64,000 nucleotides of DNA from Nonomuraea ceibae (GTDB lineage: Bacteria > Actinomycetota > Actinomycetes > Streptosporangiales > Streptosporangiaceae), in contig NZ_JAHKRO010000044.1 in assembly GCF_019396325.1 (NCBI RefSeq), forward strand, positions 1 through 64,000. The letters are read 5' to 3'. The notes under the pieces are model-generated. The model ran no database searches, had not been told where the DNA came from, and saw only the letters and a program-made list of their open reading frames with translations. A program made the translations under genes and the position numbers. Every line of letters starts with the position of its first letter. Position 1 is the first letter of the stretch. This document shows, one piece after another, positions 39,316 to 47,229 of the stretch.

Positions 39316-40041
39316 ATGACTGTTGTGGACGTGGAGCGTTTCGTCGCCGACGGATTCGTCAAGCTGGAGGCCGCCGTGCCCCGCGAGGCCGGCGACGCGG
39401 CCAGGGCGGCGGTGTGGCACCAGATCGGCCTGTCGCCCGACGACCCCGCCGGATGGCGGCAGCCCGTGGTGTGGGCCGCCGACGTCACCGGCCAGGGGCC
39501 GTTCGGCGCGTTCGTCCGCAGCGCCCGCCTGGCCGAGGCGCTCGACGCGCTGGCCGGGCCGGGCGGCTGGAAGCCGCGCGGAGCCATCGGCAACATGCCG
39601 GTCCGCTTCCCCGGCAGGTCCGAGGTCGACGACCGGGGCTGGCACATCGACGCCTCCGTGGCCCGGCCCGACGGCTCCTGGGCGGTGTCCGGGCGGCCCG
39701 AGACGATGCTGCTGCTCACGCTGCTGTCGGAGGTGGGCGAGGACGACGCGCCGACCCGCATCCGGGTGGGCTCCCACCGTGACGCCGCCCGCGTGCTGGG
39801 CGAGCGGGTGCTCGACCCGTTCGAGGCCGGGCCGCTGCTGGACGAGGCGTCCCGCGACCGCCCGGTGGCCCGCGCGACCGGCCTGCCCGGCGACGTCTAC
39901 CTCGTGCACCCGCTGACCGTGCACGCCGCCGACGAGCACCGCGGCACCCGGCCGAGGTTCATGGCCCAGGGGCCGGTCTTCCTCGCCGAACCGGTCGCGC
40001 CCGGCGACGGCAACGCCCTGGCGCGCGCCCTACGGGACTGA
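39316..40041 (+). CDS. Phytanoyl-CoA-dioxygenase-like Fe(II)/2-oxoglutarate oxygenase
   Basis: 241 residues from ATG 39316. The metal-binding facial triad is visible: H-x-D in RGWHIDASVARPDG and the distal histidine in VHPLTVHAADEHRGTRPRFMAQG, whose Arg should bind 2-oxoglutarate. The length and the F-V-x-D-G-F-V-K-L start fit the PhyH family, members of which hydroxylate lipids or natural-product intermediates. Same strand as the ArsR gene, 33 bases downstream. An inverted repeat GGGACT-G-AGTCCC (40034-40046) covers its stop. Confidence 0.85.
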   Translation: MTVVDVERFVADGFVKLEAAVPREAGDAARAAVWHQIGLSPDDPAGWRQPVVWAADVTGQGPFGAFVRSARLAEALDALAGPGGWKPRGAIGNMPVRFPGRSEVDDRGWHIDASVARPDGSWAVSGRPETMLLLTLLSEVGEDDAPTRIRVGSHRDAARVLGERVLDPFEAGPLLDEASRDRPVARATGLPGDVYLVHPLTVHAADEHRGTRPRFMAQGPVFLAEPVAPGDGNALARALRD

Positions 40042-40067
40042 GTCCCGCCGCCGTCCAGCGTCCGGGC

Positions 40068-40083
40068 TGACAGGAACGTGTCA
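40068..40083. promoter_or_regulatory. Inverted repeat upstream of the first AhpD-like gene
   Basis: TGACA-N6-TGTCA in the 141-base gap, about 100 bases before ATG 40183. Same spacing and nearly the same arms as the palindrome at 30262-30277 (TGACG-N6-CGTCA). A regulatory role is only a suggestion. Confidence 0.3.
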
Positions 40084-40182
40084 CGGCGGACATCATGCTG
40101 GCCCGCACAATTCCGGATACGCGGCGGCCCGGACCGCACACTTGCAGTATGCAGGCGAATTCGGCGGACGAAGGGACGGCAA

Positions 40183-40800
40183 ATGGCACAGGTGAATTGG
40201 CCCCCGCGACGGCGGGAATTCGTCAACCACGCGGGCGGAAAACGCCCGCACATTACCCTGGTTTCGGATGAGCCGGGAATTCGCGGGCTGTTCCGCTACC
40301 GGCCCGAGGCGGCGGCGCCGCTCACGCAGTTGTCGGAGGTGCTCCTCTCCGGCGACGACACCCTGGACCGCGCCGAACGTGAGCTGATCGCGGCGTACGT
40401 GTCGTCGCTGAACCGGTGCCGGTTCTGCTTCCACACCCACGCGGCGTTCGCCGCGGTCCGGCTGCCCGAGGGCATGAAGCTGGTCGACGCGGTGCGGGCC
40501 GACCCGGACACGGCGCCGATCTCAGCCAGGCTGCGGGCGCTGCTCGCGATCGCGGCGGCGGTGCAGCGCGGCGGGCAGCAGGTCGGCGCCGACCTGGTCG
40601 AGGCCGCCAGGGCCGAGGGAGCCTCGGACCTGGCGATCCACGACACGGTGCTGATCGCCGCGGCGTTCTGCATGTACAACCGCTACGTCGACGGGCTGGC
40701 CACGCTGGCCTGCGACGATCCGGAGCACTATGCGGCCAGGGCCCGCCTGACCAGCGGCTACGTGGCCGTCTGGCGCAAGGAGCTGGCCGAGAGCGCGTGA
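40183..40800 (+). CDS. AhpD-like peroxidase-related protein (CMD family), copy 1
   Basis: 205 residues from ATG 40183 (AAGGGA upstream). Carboxymuconolactone-decarboxylase fold with the AhpD redox centre RCRFCFHTHAAF (C-x2-C-x3-H) preceded by AERELIAAYVSSLN. Such proteins reduce peroxides or act as disulfide reductases for alkyl hydroperoxide systems. Clearly paralogous to the protein at 41386-41931: PGIRGLF.YRPE, LRALLA.AAAVQRGG and IHDTVLIAAAFCM.NRYVDGLAT are shared. It has a 22-residue N-terminal extension (WPPRRREFVNHAGGKRP) that the other copy lacks. Confidence 0.88.
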   Translation: MAQVNWPPRRREFVNHAGGKRPHITLVSDEPGIRGLFRYRPEAAAPLTQLSEVLLSGDDTLDRAERELIAAYVSSLNRCRFCFHTHAAFAAVRLPEGMKLVDAVRADPDTAPISARLRALLAIAAAVQRGGQQVGADLVEAARAEGASDLAIHDTVLIAAAFCMYNRYVDGLATLACDDPEHYAARARLTSGYVAVWRKELAESA

Positions 40801-41199
40801 TCAGGAGGCGAAGAACGCGTCCACGGCGCCAGGATCGTCCGGGTAGCTCCACCGCTCGCTGATCCTGCCGCCGGAGACGCGGTAGACCTGCAGACCGGTG
40901 TCCTCCAGGACCCGGCCCTCGCGCTCGGCGTAGACGCTCAGCATCGCCGCGACGTGGTCGTCGCCCACCAGGTACGTGCGCGGCTCCATCCGCAACGTGT
41001 CGCCGGTGCTCTGGGCGAGGCGCCTGAGATAGCCCAGCACCTCGTCCTTGCCCCGGTAGTCGCGGGCCAGCGAGCCCTGGCCGGGCACGTGGAAGACCAC
41101 GTCGTCGGCGAGAAGTTCGTCGCGCAGGTAATCCCAGTTGCCCTTCGCCATCGCGTCGTAACTGTTCGCGGCGACGGTGATGTTCGGGTGATCGGCCAT
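40801..41199 (-). CDS. SnoaL-like NTF2-fold protein
   Basis: 132 residues from ATG 41199. Features are the N-terminal helix AANSYDAMAKGNWDYLRDELLADDVVFHVPGQGSLARDYRGKDEVLGYLRRL and the strand block HVAAMLSVYAEREGRVLEDTGLQVYRVSGGRISERWSYPDDPGAVDAFFAS, a typical ketosteroid-isomerase-like protein. It lies between the two AhpD-like genes on the opposite strand; its stop directly abuts that of copy 1. Role unknown; such proteins often serve in natural-product or stress redox clusters. Confidence 0.88.
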   Translation of the reverse strand: MADHPNITVAANSYDAMAKGNWDYLRDELLADDVVFHVPGQGSLARDYRGKDEVLGYLRRLAQSTGDTLRMEPRTYLVGDDHVAAMLSVYAEREGRVLEDTGLQVYRVSGGRISERWSYPDDPGAVDAFFAS

Positions 41200-41385
41200 G
41201 ACGCACTCTCCGGTCGTTAAACGGGGTTCACGTGGCGTGCGTGACATTACGCCGGGCGGTTACGCCCGACAACCCTTGTCCCGCCGCCAGGAAACAAATG
41301 GGGCCGGCGACCGGAAAGGAGGCGTTGACAGGCGCGCATTACACAACGATCATGCAGGTGCCCGGTCGTCCGAAGGAGTTGTGTC
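41200..41385. promoter_or_regulatory. Divergent intergenic region, SnoaL-like / AhpD-like copy 2
   Basis: 186 bases without a gene. A consensus -35 TTGACA occurs at 41325-41330; the region 17-18 bases further (GATCAT, about 41348-41353) is a weak -10. The GC content falls near AACAAATG and ATTACACAACGATCATG, as expected of a promoter zone. Confidence 0.35.
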
Positions 41386-41931
41386 TTGCCCCACGTCACC
41401 ATCGATTCCGGAATGCCGGGCATCCGCGGCCTGTTCGCGTTCCGGCCCGAGACGGCCCGGCCGCTGAACGCGCTGGCGGAGGTCCTGCTGCGCGGCGACA
41501 GCACGCTGACCCGCGGTGAGCGCGAGCTGATCGCCGCCTACGTGTCAGGGCTCAACGCGTGCTCCTACTGCACCGCCTCCCACTCGGCGTTCGCCGCCGC
41601 GCAACTGCCCGAGGGCGCGGACCTCGTCGCCGCGGTCCACGCCGACGCGGCGACCGCGCCGGTCACGCCGAAGCTCCGTGCGCTGCTGGCCGTCGCCGCC
41701 GCCGTGCAGCGCGGCGGCAAGAACGTCACCCGCGAGCTCGTCGCCGCCGCCGAGGCCGAGGGCGCCACCGAGGTGGAGATCCACGACACCGTGCTGATCG
41801 CCGCCGCGTTCTGCATGTTCAACCGCTACGTCGACGGCCTGGCCACCGACACGCCGGACGACGACTCCTTCTACGCCGCCTCCGCCGAGCGCATCGTCGA
41901 GCGGGGCTACACGAGCGTCGCCGATGGATGA
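41386..41931 (+). CDS. AhpD-like peroxidase-related protein (CMD family), copy 2
   Basis: 181 residues from a TTG at 41386 with GAAGGAG eight bases upstream. Redox centre ACSYCTASHSAF (C-x2-C-x3-H) after GERELIAAYVSGLN. Paralogue of the protein at 40183-40800, about half identical by eye over the core. Overlaps the flavin monooxygenase start by 8 bases, so the two are translationally coupled. The pairing suggests a peroxide or thiol redox partner for the flavoenzyme, which is inference. Confidence 0.88.
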   Translation: MPHVTIDSGMPGIRGLFAFRPETARPLNALAEVLLRGDSTLTRGERELIAAYVSGLNACSYCTASHSAFAAAQLPEGADLVAAVHADAATAPVTPKLRALLAVAAAVQRGGKNVTRELVAAAEAEGATEVEIHDTVLIAAAFCMFNRYVDGLATDTPDDDSFYAASAERIVERGYTSVADG

Positions 41932-43456
41932 CGAGCGGCACCGCTACGTGATCATCGGAGCCGGTCCCGCCGGGCTCCAGCTCAGTTACTTCCTCCAGCG
42001 CGCCGGCGCCGACTACCTCACCCTCGAACGCGAGCACGCGCCCGGCGGCTTCTTCCGCCGCTACCCCCGCCACCGGCGGCTCATCTCGCTCAACAAGGTC
42101 AACAGCGGCGAGAAGGAGCGCGAGATCCAGCTCCGCTGGGACTGGAACTCGCTGCTCTGCGACGACGGCCCCGACCTGCGCTTCGACGCCTACTCGCGCG
42201 AATACTTCCCGCACGCCGACGACCTGGTCCGCTACCTGGGCGACTTCCACGCCCTCCACGGGCTGAACGTCCGCTTCGACACGCCGGTGACCCGCGTCGG
42301 CAAGCGTGACGGGCTGTTCGAGGTGCACGCCGGCGACCGCGTGGTGCGCGCCGAGTGCGTGATCGTCGCCTCCGGCTGGAGCGGCCCGTACGTGCCCGAC
42401 ATTCCGGGCATCGAGCTCGCGACCGGCTACGAGGACGTGCCGACGGCGGGCGAGGAGTTCACCGGCCGCCGCGTCCTGATCATCGGCAAGGGCAACGCCG
42501 CGTTCGAGACCGCGATGGCGCTGCTGCCGCACGCGTCCGTCATCCACCTGGCCAGCCCCAGCCCGGTCCGGCTCGCCTGGACCACCAAGCACCCCGGCCA
42601 CGTGCGCGGCCAGTACGGGGCGCTGCTGGACAGCTACTGGTTCAAGACGCTGCACGCCGTGCTGGAATGCACCGTCGACAAGCTCGAACGCCACGGCGAG
42701 GGCGTGCGCGCCTCCATCACCTACACGCTGGCCGACGGCGAGCGGGCCGAGCTCGACTACGACGCCGTGGTGCGCTGCACCGGCTTCGTCATGGACACCG
42801 GCCTGTTCGCCGAGGAGTGCCGGCCGCAGATGGCGCCCGGCGGGCGGCTGCCGGCCATCCGGCCCGACTTCCGCTCGGCCAACGTCGACGGCCTGTACTT
42901 CGCGGGCACGCTGATGCAGGCGCGCGACTTCAAGCGGGCCTCGTCGGCGTTCGTCGACGGCTTCCGCTACAACCTGCGCGTGCTGGCCGCGCTGCTCGGC
43001 GAGCGCTACGACGGCGTACCCCTGCCCGAGGGCGCGGTGCCCGCCGAGGCCGAGGCGCTGACGCGGTCGATGCTGGCGCGGGTCAACCACAGCTCGGCGC
43101 TGTGGACGCAGTTCGAGTACCTGTGCGACGCCTACGTCGTCGACGGCGGCGTACGGCACTACCGGGACCTGCCGGAGGACTACGCGGTCGAGCGGTTCGG
43201 CGGCGGCGGGCTGACGTTCACGGTCACGCTGCGGTGGGGGCGGCGCGACTACGCCGACGTGTTCGCCATCCGCCGCCACCCGGAGCCGGAGCGGGCCGAG
43301 GAGTGCGCGTTCCTGCACCCGGTCGTCCGGGCCTGGCGCGGCGGCGAGCTGCTGGCCGAGCGGCACCTGCTGGAGGACCTGCAGGCCCGCTGGGACGACC
43401 CGGCCCGGCACGCCGAGCCGCTGCGCGCGTTCCTGGCCCGCTGGCTGCCCGGCTGA
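41924..43456 (+). CDS. FAD-dependent pyridine-nucleotide oxidoreductase / flavin monooxygenase-like
   Basis: 510 residues. FAD motif YVIIGAGPAGLQLSYFLQRAG at the N-terminus, second dinucleotide motif RRVLIIGKGNAAFETAMALL around residue 185, and a C-terminal FAD contact NVDGLYFAGTLMQARDFKRASSAFVDGFRYNLR. The middle (RRLISLNKVNSGEKEREIQLRWDWNSLL) and the length resemble FOXRED2-like or group B flavin monooxygenases. The last ~120 residues (YADVFAIRRHPEPERAEECAFLHPVVRAW...) form an added domain with no recognised function. Coupled to the AhpD-like gene. Confidence 0.85.
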   Translation: MDDERHRYVIIGAGPAGLQLSYFLQRAGADYLTLEREHAPGGFFRRYPRHRRLISLNKVNSGEKEREIQLRWDWNSLLCDDGPDLRFDAYSREYFPHADDLVRYLGDFHALHGLNVRFDTPVTRVGKRDGLFEVHAGDRVVRAECVIVASGWSGPYVPDIPGIELATGYEDVPTAGEEFTGRRVLIIGKGNAAFETAMALLPHASVIHLASPSPVRLAWTTKHPGHVRGQYGALLDSYWFKTLHAVLECTVDKLERHGEGVRASITYTLADGERAELDYDAVVRCTGFVMDTGLFAEECRPQMAPGGRLPAIRPDFRSANVDGLYFAGTLMQARDFKRASSAFVDGFRYNLRVLAALLGERYDGVPLPEGAVPAEAEALTRSMLARVNHSSALWTQFEYLCDAYVVDGGVRHYRDLPEDYAVERFGGGGLTFTVTLRWGRRDYADVFAIRRHPEPERAEECAFLHPVVRAWRGGELLAERHLLEDLQARWDDPARHAEPLRAFLARWLPG

Positions 43457-43466
43457 GCCCGGCCGG

Positions 43467-44603
43467 TCAGCGGGTGAAGCGGCCGATCAGGTCGTCCACC
43501 ACGTCCGTCAGCAGGCCGCGCCGCGCGAAGGCGGCGCGCTGGCGGGCCGCGCCGCTGCCCGACGCGCGCAGCCGCCGCCACAGCTCCTGGACCGCCTCCA
43601 GGTCGCCGCTGGCGGCCAGCGCGGGCCGGACCAGCTCCAGCAGCTCGGCCACCAGCTCGGTGGCGGGACGCGGCACGCCGGTGAACGGGTCGACCGCGTG
43701 GCCCTCCAGCCCGTCGCGGGCGCTGCGCCAGTAGGCCACGCGCAGCAGCGGCTCGGCCGGCCGGGGGCCGGGGTCGCCGTCGCGCGCCCGCTTCGCGCAC
43801 ACCGTCACCAGCGCCCGGACGAGCAGCGCCAGCAGCGTCGCCTCGGCCGTCGAGGCGGGCACGTCGCCGACGCGCACCTCCACGGTCGGCAGGCGGGCCG
43901 ACGGGCGGGCGTCCCAGAACAGGGTGCCGGGGTCGACCACCGCCTCGGACGCGGTCAGCGCCGCCACCAGCCGGTCGTGCTCGGCGGCGCTCGCGCAGTA
44001 GGGCGGCGGCCCGGCCACCGGCCACTTGCCCCAGGCCAGCACCCGCCAGGCGGCGTAGCCGGTGTCGCGGCCCTCCCAGAACGGCGAGTTGGCCATCAGC
44101 GCGATCAGCGCGGGCAGCCAGGGCCGCAGGTGGTTGCAGACGAGCACGGCCAGCTCGCGGTCGGGCAGGTGCACGTGCACGTGCCCGGCGCAGATGCTCT
44201 GCTCGTCGTGCAGCGCCCGGTAGGCGGCGATGCCCTGGTCGTAGCGGGCGCCCTCGGTGATGGGCGGCGGCACCGCGCCGGGCAGGACGGGCGTCCCCGA
44301 CGCGATCACGGCCAGCCCTTCGGCGCGGGCCGCGGCGGCCACCGCCCGGCGCATGCCCGCGAGCTGGCCGCCCAGCTCCGCCACGCCCGCGCACGGAGCC
44401 GTCTTGGCCTCCACCTGGAAGCGGGTGATCTCCGCGCCGACGCGGTCGCCGAGCTCGGCGGCGGCCCGCTCGACGACGGCCCGCGCCCGCGGGGCGACCG
44501 CCCGGGTGGCCGGGTCGACGAGCAGGTACTCCTCCTCGACCCCCATGAGCGGGGTGACGGCGTCGAAGGGGAGGTCGAGCGTGGTCTCTGCGGTCGCGGT
44601 CAT
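43467..44603 (-). CDS. Carboxylate-amine ligase, YbdK/GCS2 type
   Basis: 378 residues of the glutamate-cysteine-ligase-2 superfamily. Signature regions are LMGVEEEYLLVDPATRAV, TRFQVEAKTAPC, AGHVHVHLPDRELAV, PWLPALIALMANSPFWEGRDTGYAAWRVLAWGKWPVAGPP and TVEVRVGDVPASTAEATLLALLVRAL. These ATP-dependent enzymes form gamma-glutamyl-type amide bonds; YbdK has weak glutamate-cysteine ligase activity, and in mycothiol-making actinomycetes the physiological substrate is uncertain. Monocistronic and convergent with the monooxygenase gene. Confidence 0.9.
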   Translation of the reverse strand: MTATAETTLDLPFDAVTPLMGVEEEYLLVDPATRAVAPRARAVVERAAAELGDRVGAEITRFQVEAKTAPCAGVAELGGQLAGMRRAVAAAARAEGLAVIASGTPVLPGAVPPPITEGARYDQGIAAYRALHDEQSICAGHVHVHLPDRELAVLVCNHLRPWLPALIALMANSPFWEGRDTGYAAWRVLAWGKWPVAGPPPYCASAAEHDRLVAALTASEAVVDPGTLFWDARPSARLPTVEVRVGDVPASTAEATLLALLVRALVTVCAKRARDGDPGPRPAEPLLRVAYWRSARDGLEGHAVDPFTGVPRPATELVAELLELVRPALAASGDLEAVQELWRRLRASGSGAARQRAAFARRGLLTDVVDDLIGRFTR

Positions 44604-44703
44604 CTCATCTCCGGCTCACGGGCGGACTTCCTCCCGATCATGCTGCCGTAACCGCCACCCGGCCGCGAGGACCTTCGCCAGGTTCAGGGGTAGCGTGCGT
44701 GGC

Positions 44704-44721
44704 CCGGCCCAGGGAGGCCGG
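44704..44721 (-). terminator. Hairpin downstream of the HTH regulator
   Basis: Stem CCGGCC / GGCCGG with loop CAGGGA, ending six bases beyond the stop of the minus-strand HTH gene at 44727. It is a plausible terminator without a T-tract. Confidence 0.4.
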
Positions 44722-44726
44722 CGTCG

Positions 44727-45260
44727 CTATCCGGCGTCCTCGCTCGGGAACAGGATCGGGCTGAGCAGGTAGCGGGACCGGCCGGGTCCCGGCTCGTTGG
44801 CCAGCTTGGGCGCGATCGCGGCGCGCAGCCCGGTGATCAGCTCGTCGAGCTCCTCGGGGCTGAGCCAGACGGCGTGCTGCCGGTAGCCGACCAGGTCCGC
44901 GATCGGGTCGGCGTGCTCCCGGTCGAGGTAGGCGTTGAACTCGGCGAGCAGGATCGCCATCGCCGTGGCGAAGCCGCGCCGGTGGTCGTCGGGCGTCAGC
45001 GTCCGCATCAGCTCGGCGTCGATCACCGCCCGGTCCTGCCGCAGCCGGTAGCGGCGCTCGACCGCGCCGCGCACCCGCTGCTCGCCGGCCACCTCCAGGA
45101 CCCCGCCGGCCGCCAGGAGGTCGACGTGCCGGTAGACGGTGGCCTTGGAGACGTCGGGAATCAGGCCGCACAGCTCGGTCGTGGTCAGCGTCCGCCCGCC
45201 GCGCATGGCGTGCACGACGCGCAGCCGTACGGGGTGGCCCAGGAGCTCCAGCGTGTTCAC
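44727..45260 (-). CDS. ArsR-like winged-helix regulator with C-terminal effector domain
   Basis: 177 residues from GTG 45260. HTH: NTLELLGHPVRLRVVHAMRGGRTLTTTELCGLIPDVSKATVYRHVDLLAAGGVLEVAGEQRVRGAVERRYRLR. The C-terminal half (ELMRTLTPDDHRRGFATAMAILLAEFNAYLDREHADPIADLVGYRQHAVWLSPEELDELITGLRAAI) is the helical domain found in many actinobacterial HTH_20/ArsR-type regulators (YdfH-like), probably a ligand pocket. Divergent from an alpha/beta hydrolase with a palindrome in the 38-base gap. Confidence 0.9.
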   Translation of the reverse strand: MNTLELLGHPVRLRVVHAMRGGRTLTTTELCGLIPDVSKATVYRHVDLLAAGGVLEVAGEQRVRGAVERRYRLRQDRAVIDAELMRTLTPDDHRRGFATAMAILLAEFNAYLDREHADPIADLVGYRQHAVWLSPEELDELITGLRAAIAPKLANEPGPGRSRYLLSPILFPSEDAG

Positions 45261-45288
45261 TCCCGTACGATCTCATGTCGTGCTACCG

Positions 45289-45305
45289 TTCTCAAACTAT
45301 GAGAA
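45289..45305. promoter_or_regulatory. Operator over the hydrolase start codon
   Basis: Inverted repeat TTCTCA-N5-TGAGAA that includes the ATG at 45299. TACCGT (45284-45289), a -10-like box, abuts it. Position and symmetry fit repression of the hydrolase gene by the divergent HTH regulator. Confidence 0.55.
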
Positions 45306-46594
45306 TATTAACGGGGGCGGAGACGACCGCCCGGACGGTCGCCGAACTCGCGCACACGGGACGGTTCGCGGAGCTCGAGCGGCTGTTCGCGGCGCCGCTG
45401 CGCAAGCTGATCGACGCCGAGGCGGTGCGCGCGGCCTGGGCGGGCGCGATCGCCGAGCGGGGGCCCGTCACCGGCATCGGCGAGCCCGCGACCGAGCGGG
45501 CCGGGCCGGGCCCGGCCCGCGTGAGCGTCCCGGTCACCGGCGAGGGCGGCGGGCTCGCCGTCGTGGTCGCCGTCGACGCCGACGGCCTGCTGCACGACCT
45601 GCGGCTCACCGCGCTCACCCCGCCCTGGGAGCCGCCGCCGTACGCCGACCCGGCGGCGTTCGGCGAACGCGACGTCATGATCGGCGACGGGCCCCTGGCC
45701 GTCCCCGGCACGCTGAGCCTCCCGCACGGGCCCGGCCCGGCGAGCCTGCCGAGCGGGCCCGGCCCGCGTCCGGGCGTCGTCCTGCTGAGCGGGGCAGGGC
45801 CGTTCGACCGCGACGCCACCAGCGGGGCCAACAAGCCGCTCAAGGACCTGGCCTGGGGACTCGCCACACGCGGGGTCGCGGTCGCCAGGTTCGACAAGGC
45901 CACCCACGTCCACGCCGCCGCCGAGCTCACCATGACCGGCGAGTACGTGCCGTACGCGACCGCCGCCGTCCGCCTGCTGCGAGACGAGCCGGGCGTCGAC
46001 CCGGACCGCGTGTTCGTCCTCGGCCACAGCATGGGCGGCAAGGTCGCCCCGCGCGTCGCCGAGGCGGAGCCGGCCGTCGCCGGTCTGGTGATCATGGCCG
46101 GTGACACGCAGCCCATGCACGAGGCCGCCGTCCGCGTCGTCCGGCACCTCGCGTCGCTGGACCCGGGGCCGGACATGGACGCCGCCGTCGAGACGATCAC
46201 CCGGCAGGCCGAGGCGGTCGCCGACCCGGCCCTGTCGCCCTCGGCCCCGGCACAGTCGCTGCTGTTCGGCCTGCCCGCGCCGTACTGGCTGGAGCTGCGC
46301 GGCTACGACCCCGTCGCGACGGCGGCAGCGCTGGAGCGGCCCATGCTCATCCTCCAGGGCGGCCGCGACTACCAGGTGACCGTCGAGCACGACCTGGCGG
46401 GCTGGCGCGCCGGGCTCGGCCACCGGCCCGACGTCACGATCCGCGTCTTCGACGCCGACGACCACCTGTTCTTCCCCGGCACGGGCCCGTCGACCCCGGC
46501 CGGGTACGAGCCCGCGCAGCACGTGGACCCGGCCGTGGTCGCCGACGTCGCGGCCTGGATCGGAGGCTGGTCGGGGGAGGCGCCGGCCGGGTGA
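45299..46594 (+). CDS. Alpha/beta hydrolase with N-terminal DUF3887-like domain
   Basis: 431 residues from ATG 45299. The first ~100 residues (TVAELAHTGRFAELERLFAAPLRKLIDAEAVRAAWAGAI ... VVVAVDADGLLHDLRLT) form a DUF3887-like NTF2-type domain. The hydrolase core has VVLLSGAGPFDRDATSGANKPLKDLAWGLATRGVAVARFDK (oxyanion region), nucleophile elbow VLGHSMGGKVAPRVA, and ILQGGRDYQVTVEHDL...DADDHLFFPG containing the Asp and His. This domain pair is typical of YqiA/dienelactone-like serine esterases in actinobacteria and firmicutes. No signal peptide, so cytoplasmic. Controlled by the divergent HTH regulator. Confidence 0.9.
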   Translation: MRILTGAETTARTVAELAHTGRFAELERLFAAPLRKLIDAEAVRAAWAGAIAERGPVTGIGEPATERAGPGPARVSVPVTGEGGGLAVVVAVDADGLLHDLRLTALTPPWEPPPYADPAAFGERDVMIGDGPLAVPGTLSLPHGPGPASLPSGPGPRPGVVLLSGAGPFDRDATSGANKPLKDLAWGLATRGVAVARFDKATHVHAAAELTMTGEYVPYATAAVRLLRDEPGVDPDRVFVLGHSMGGKVAPRVAEAEPAVAGLVIMAGDTQPMHEAAVRVVRHLASLDPGPDMDAAVETITRQAEAVADPALSPSAPAQSLLFGLPAPYWLELRGYDPVATAAALERPMLILQGGRDYQVTVEHDLAGWRAGLGHRPDVTIRVFDADDHLFFPGTGPSTPAGYEPAQHVDPAVVADVAAWIGGWSGEAPAG

Positions 46595-46668
46595 CGGGGC
46601 GCGTGAGCCGACTCCGGGCAGGGTCGTTGCGGATAATCCGGATGGGGACGATTGGCTAGGCTGGTGGC

Positions 46669-47157
46669 ATGACCGCAATGGCGCCCGGCCGCACTGAGCC
46701 CGACCTGTCGTTCCTGCTCGACCACACCAGCCACGTGCTGCGGACGAGGATGGCCGCTGCGCTGGCCGAGATCGGCCTGACGGCGCGGATGCACTGCGTG
46801 CTCGTCCACGCCCTGGAGGAGGAGCGCACGCAGATCCAGCTCGCCGAGCTCGGCGACATGGACAAGACGACGATGGTGGTCACCGTCGACGCCCTGGAGA
46901 AGGCCGGGCTGGCCGAGCGCCGCCCGTCGAGCACCGACCGGCGGGCACGCATCATCGCGGTCACCGAGAAGGGCGCCGAGATCGCCCGGCGCAGCCAGGA
47001 GATCGTCGACGGCGTGCACCGGGAGGCGCTGCACGCCCTGCCGGAGGGAGAGCGCGAGACGCTGCTCGCGGCGATGCGGCGGCTGGCCGAGGGCCACCTG
47101 TCCACCCCGGTCGAGGTCGCGCCGGGTGCGCGCCGGGCCCGCCAGTCCCAGAAATAG
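46669..47157 (+). CDS. MarR-family transcriptional regulator
   Basis: 162 residues. MarR winged helix: DLSFLLDHTSHVLRTRMAAALAEIGLTARMHCVLVHAL, QIQLAELGDMDKTTMVVTVDALEKAGLAERRPSSTDRRARIIAVTEKG. A -10-like TAGGCT (46657-46662) ends six bases before the ATG, so it is probably leaderless. Directly upstream of a DHA2 efflux gene with a 72-base gap, the classic EmrR/EmrB arrangement, so it likely represses both. C43 in the HTH approach could sense oxidants, as in OhrR-type MarRs, but this is speculative. Confidence 0.93.
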   Translation: MTAMAPGRTEPDLSFLLDHTSHVLRTRMAAALAEIGLTARMHCVLVHALEEERTQIQLAELGDMDKTTMVVTVDALEKAGLAERRPSSTDRRARIIAVTEKGAEIARRSQEIVDGVHREALHALPEGERETLLAAMRRLAEGHLSTPVEVAPGARRARQSQK

Positions 47158-47229
47158 GTCCGACGGGGATCGTCTACAACAAAACCATCTGTTAGGGTCT
47201 CACCTGTCCGCATCTGAACAGGAGAGGCC

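Noticed and set aside
40034..40046. GGGACT-G-AGTCCC as a terminator after the PhyH-like gene
   Set aside because: Perfect as a DNA palindrome but a one-base loop cannot form in RNA without opening the stem, so it is more likely chance or a protein site; left unassigned.
41198..41467. Small open frames in the divergent gap before the second AhpD-like gene
   Set aside because: No coding bias or known domain; one has AGGAGG before a TTG but overlaps the AhpD frame and promoter zone.
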